A DNA stretch of 64,000 bases from Bacteroidales bacterium. GTDB taxonomy: Bacteria; Bacteroidota; Bacteroidia; Bacteroidales; Muribaculaceae. Every line of letters starts with the position of its first letter. The first letter of the stretch is position 1. A program made the position numbers and the translations under genes. Shown here piece by piece: positions 61,356-64,000 of this stretch. The notes beneath the pieces are model-generated. The model made no database searches. It worked only from the letters and a program-made list of their open reading frames with translations, and was not told the DNA's origin. The stretch lies in the NCBI GenBank assembly GCA_019415705.1, contig DXYS01000092.1, positions 83,222-147,221 of the forward strand, written 5' to 3'.

Positions 61356-62741
61356 ATGGCTCAAAAAATATACTTTGTAGGCGCCGGCGGCATAGGCATG
61401 GCCGCTCTCGAACGCTATTTTCTCTCTCAGGGCCGGGACGTGGCCGGCTATGACCGCACACCGACACCTCTGACCGATGCCCTCATCGCCGAAGGCATCA
61501 GAATATCATTTGACGACTCGATGGACGCCGTGCCCGATGCGTTCCGTGACCCGGCGGTGACAAAAGTTGTCTACACGCCGGCTGTACCCGACGACAATGT
61601 GCCCCTGAGCTTCTTCCGTGATAATGGCTTTGAAATCAAAAAGCGCTCCGAAGTACTCGGCGACATCACGCGCAACAGCCTCGGCCTATGCTTTGCCGGC
61701 ACACACGGCAAGACCACCACGTCGTCGATGGCCGCGCATATTCTCCACTGCGGGCCTAAGGGCTGCAACGCCTTTCTCGGCGGCATCCTGCGCAACTACG
61801 ACAGCAACCTGCTGCTTGCTCCCGACTCGCCATACTCGGTCATCGAAGCTGACGAGTATGACCGCTCGTTCCATCGGCTGAGGCCTTATATCGCCGTCAT
61901 TACAGCCACCGACCCCGATCATCTCGACATCTACGGCACCGAGGAGGTCTACTTGGAGTCGTTCGCGCACTTCACCGAGCTTATCCGCCCCGACGGCAAA
62001 CTGCTTGTCCACACCGGTCTAAAACTGCGCCCGCGTCCCGTCGAGGGTGTTGAGACATATACTTATTCGCGCGACAGCGGCGACTTCCACGCCGACCGCA
62101 TACGTCACGGCGGCGGTACGATTTTCTTTGACTTTGTCTATCCCGGCGGACGCCTTAACGACATCGAGCTCGGTGTGCCGGTCGAGATAAACATCGACAA
62201 TGCGGTCGCCGCCCTTGCCGCTGTCTGGCTGACGGGAGACTTCGAGCCTGATTCGGCCCGCGAGGCCATGGCGTCGTTCATGGGTGCCGAACGCCGTTTT
62301 CAGTTCTGGCTCAAAGAGCCGGGCGAGCACGGACGAGCTATAATCGACGACTATGCCCACCACCCCGACGAGCTGCGTCAGAGCATCCTCTCGGTCCGCG
62401 CCCTCTATCCCGGCCGTGAGCTGACCGTCGCCTTCCAGCCCCATCTCTACTCGCGCACACGCGACTTCGCCCCCGAGTTTGCCGATGCTCTGTCTTTAGC
62501 CGACCGCGTCATTCTCGCCGACATATACCCCGCGCGCGAAGAGCCGATACCCGGCGTCACATCAAAAATCATATTCGACCGCATAAAATGCGCCGATAAA
62601 GTGATGATTTCCAAACAAGACTTTGTCGAGACCGCAAAAAACAGTAACTTTGAAATCCTCTTGGCAGCCGGCGCCGGTGACCTCAGTTTCAGCATCCCGC
62701 AATTAGTCGCCGAACTCAGCGCCGCAGACCGGACAAAATAA
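61356..62741 (+). CDS. murC: UDP-MurNAc--L-alanine ligase
   Basis: Adds L-Ala to UDP-MurNAc. 461 residues with IYFVGAGGIGMAALERYFLS, VVYTPAVPDDN, CFAGTHGKTTTSSMAAHIL (ATP site), VIEADEYDRSF, ITATDPDHLDIYG, IDDYAHHPDELRQSI and FQPHLYSRTRDF. It ends 3 bp before ftsQ. The order murG-murC-ftsQ-ftsA matches other Bacteroidales. Confidence 0.97.
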   Translation: MAQKIYFVGAGGIGMAALERYFLSQGRDVAGYDRTPTPLTDALIAEGIRISFDDSMDAVPDAFRDPAVTKVVYTPAVPDDNVPLSFFRDNGFEIKKRSEVLGDITRNSLGLCFAGTHGKTTTSSMAAHILHCGPKGCNAFLGGILRNYDSNLLLAPDSPYSVIEADEYDRSFHRLRPYIAVITATDPDHLDIYGTEEVYLESFAHFTELIRPDGKLLVHTGLKLRPRPVEGVETYTYSRDSGDFHADRIRHGGGTIFFDFVYPGGRLNDIELGVPVEINIDNAVAALAAVWLTGDFEPDSAREAMASFMGAERRFQFWLKEPGEHGRAIIDDYAHHPDELRQSILSVRALYPGRELTVAFQPHLYSRTRDFAPEFADALSLADRVILADIYPAREEPIPGVTSKIIFDRIKCADKVMISKQDFVETAKNSNFEILLAAGAGDLSFSIPQLVAELSAADRTK

Positions 62742-62744
62742 AGG

Positions 62745-63617
62745 ATGGAAAAAGACAGCGTCATAAAACTGATATTATCGGTCCTGCTGGCCGTCTATCT
62801 TGTCGTCACTCTCTCGATGACAAGAGCCGCCGCACGCGCCGACCGCTACAGTGACCTGCAGATTGAGCTGCGCGACTCGCTCGGCTCTGGTTTTGTCACC
62901 GAGGCTGACATAGACCGCGTCTGCGGCAATCTGATGCACGCGGTCGCCACGCTGCCCGCTGACTCGCTGCCTCTGGCGCTTATCGAGCGACGGCTGATGG
63001 AGATGCCCCAGATTGAGTCAGCCAATGTCTGCCGGCTCAATGACGGGACACTGCGGCTCGATGTCACACCCATGATACCCGTCGCACGCGTCTTCGAGCC
63101 GGGTACGGGCCGCTCATACTACATAAACGCATCAGACAAACGTGTCGACGCCGATGTGCGCTATCATGTCGACGTGCCCGTAGTAATCGGCCGATTTGAC
63201 TCGACATACCATGCGTCAAGTCTTCTGCCAATGCTCTCACATATCGCAGCCGACCCCACTGCCAACGCCCTCGTGTCGACAATCACCGCCTCTCGCTCGG
63301 GCGACATAATGATTATCCCCGTCATACGCGGTCAGGTCATCAATTTCGGCGACACATCGGCCGTCGCCGACAAATTCGACCGTCTGAAATCGTTTTACCG
63401 TCAGGTCATGGGCGCCAAAGGCTGGAACTACTACGACACAATCTCGGTAAAATGGGCCGGACAGGTCGTGGCCACACGCCGCCAGCACAGTCTCGGAGCT
63501 CTCGACCTCGTAGCGGCTGACGCAGACTTTGACGACATCGATGACATAGAGACAATGACCACCGACGATTTCACAGCTGACTCAGTTGACACGCCTTCAG
63601 ATAAAACAAAAAGATAA
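62745..63617 (+). CDS. ftsQ: FtsQ-like cell-division protein
   Basis: 290 residues. Short cytoplasmic start, one membrane helix (VIKLILSVLLAVYLVVTLSM, ~5-24), then a POTRA-like region (FVTEADIDRVCGNLMH ... LIERRLMEMPQIESANVCRL) and a beta-domain (LDVTPMIPVARVFEPGTGRS). A ~45-residue acidic C-terminal tail (DADFDDIDDIETMTTDD and on) is unusual against E. coli FtsQ. It is placed by position between murC and ftsA and by topology. FtsQ bridges FtsL/B to the rest of the divisome. Confidence 0.87.
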   Translation: MEKDSVIKLILSVLLAVYLVVTLSMTRAAARADRYSDLQIELRDSLGSGFVTEADIDRVCGNLMHAVATLPADSLPLALIERRLMEMPQIESANVCRLNDGTLRLDVTPMIPVARVFEPGTGRSYYINASDKRVDADVRYHVDVPVVIGRFDSTYHASSLLPMLSHIAADPTANALVSTITASRSGDIMIIPVIRGQVINFGDTSAVADKFDRLKSFYRQVMGAKGWNYYDTISVKWAGQVVATRRQHSLGALDLVAADADFDDIDDIETMTTDDFTADSVDTPSDKTKR

Positions 63618-63650
63618 CAGCCTAAAAAATCATCATATAACACACTCGAT

Positions 63651-64000
63651 ATGGACAACAGATATATCGTCGCACTCGAAATCGGAAGCTCTAAGATAAA
63701 GGGCCTCGTCGGAGCCGTCGACGACCTCGGCACCATCAATATCATTGCCTGCGAGGAGACACGACTCAACAACTGTGTACGCTACGGCAAGATACAGAAC
63801 GTACAGGAAGTCTCGGCCCGGGTAAGCGAAATAATTCGCAAACTCGAGAATCATCCGCGTATAGCGCCCCGCAAAGTATCAGAGGTATTCATCGGCCTCG
63901 GAGGACGCACGTTCGCCACAATCCCGGCATCAGCCCAGAACTCATTTCCTGCCGCCATACAGATTACAGAAGATCATATCGAACGTCTCAAACGCGAGGC
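63651..64000 (+). CDS. ftsA: Cell-division actin-like protein FtsA (N-terminal part, cut by window end)
   Basis: The visible 116 codons begin MDNRYIVALEIGSSKIKGLV, the phosphate-1 motif of the actin/FtsA fold (GSSKIK), followed by RYGKIQNVQEVSARVSEIIR and EVFIGLGGRTF, which match the FtsA 1A/1C start (SHOCT-less, SHS2 region). FtsA tethers FtsZ to the membrane. Position right after ftsQ supports the call; ftsZ is expected just beyond the window. Confidence 0.92.
   Translation, partial: MDNRYIVALEIGSSKIKGLVGAVDDLGTINIIACEETRLNNCVRYGKIQNVQEVSARVSEIIRKLENHPRIAPRKVSEVFIGLGGRTFATIPASAQNSFPAAIQITEDHIERLKRE

Overview
The window looks like a chromosomal segment of a Bacteroidales bacterium, most likely a gut Muribaculaceae-type organism (inference). 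The pointers are SusC/SusD outer-membrane proteins, BspA-type leucine-rich repeats, an RNase HI with a viroplasmin domain, a single-domain arabinose-5-phosphate isomerase, and repeated TAnnTTTG promoter boxes typical of Bacteroidetes. Coding density is high and most genes are core metabolism. No CRISPR array, tRNA, rRNA, transposase, integrase or prophage is visible.

Layout. 1-1935 (minus, cut by the window edge) encodes a secreted protein that opens, directly after its signal peptide, with a full-length ubiquitin-like domain; BspA-type repeats, a glycine-rich beta-helix-like region and an InlB-like segment follow. This is the outstanding feature of the window. 2081-6299 (minus) is lysS-gpsA-pgi. 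6300-6927 is non-coding and rich in hairpins. 6928-9977 (plus) is rnz-tadA-lpxB-phosphatase, followed by the SRP RNA and a gene remnant. 10372-13098 (minus) holds a secreted GH43 enzyme and gapA. 13377-16245 (plus) is mscL-aroK-alanine dehydrogenase-like-rnhA. 16943-19259 (minus) has a secreted muramidase and pepD; 19442-20250 (plus) a small membrane protein and a Skp-like lipoprotein. 20678-24188 (minus) is hom-metX-metY.

24526-33797 (plus) groups an exported zinc metalloprotease, a SusC/SusD pair and a secreted repeat protein, plausibly a protein- or peptide-capture locus. 33934-36807 is rlmN-pdxA-nucleotidyltransferase. 37003-41542 (minus) holds an eIF1-like factor, two small envelope proteins, ribH, a PfkB-family protein lacking its catalytic aspartate, kdsD, queC and queF. 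41782-43707 is a secreted CotH-family protein. 44059-48807 is a cytosolic glycogen set (debranching enzyme, GT4, GH57). 48998-50889 pairs a likely pseudokinase with a GNAT-like protein. 51105 to the end is the division and cell-wall cluster rsmH-ftsL-ftsI-murE-mraY-murD-ftsW-murG-murC-ftsQ-ftsA, without mraZ in front.

Intergenic regions carry several kinds of palindromic repeat: two copies of a 270-400 bp element built from hairpins with a CTGTAGG core, a 92 bp MITE-like element, and shorter perfect inverted repeats. Two separate places carry a hairpin followed by a near-identical AAACCTT...ATCTAAT.CTATGAAAAA leader that opens only a tiny reading frame. Gene functions rest on motifs read by eye and knowledge of the families; no database search was run.
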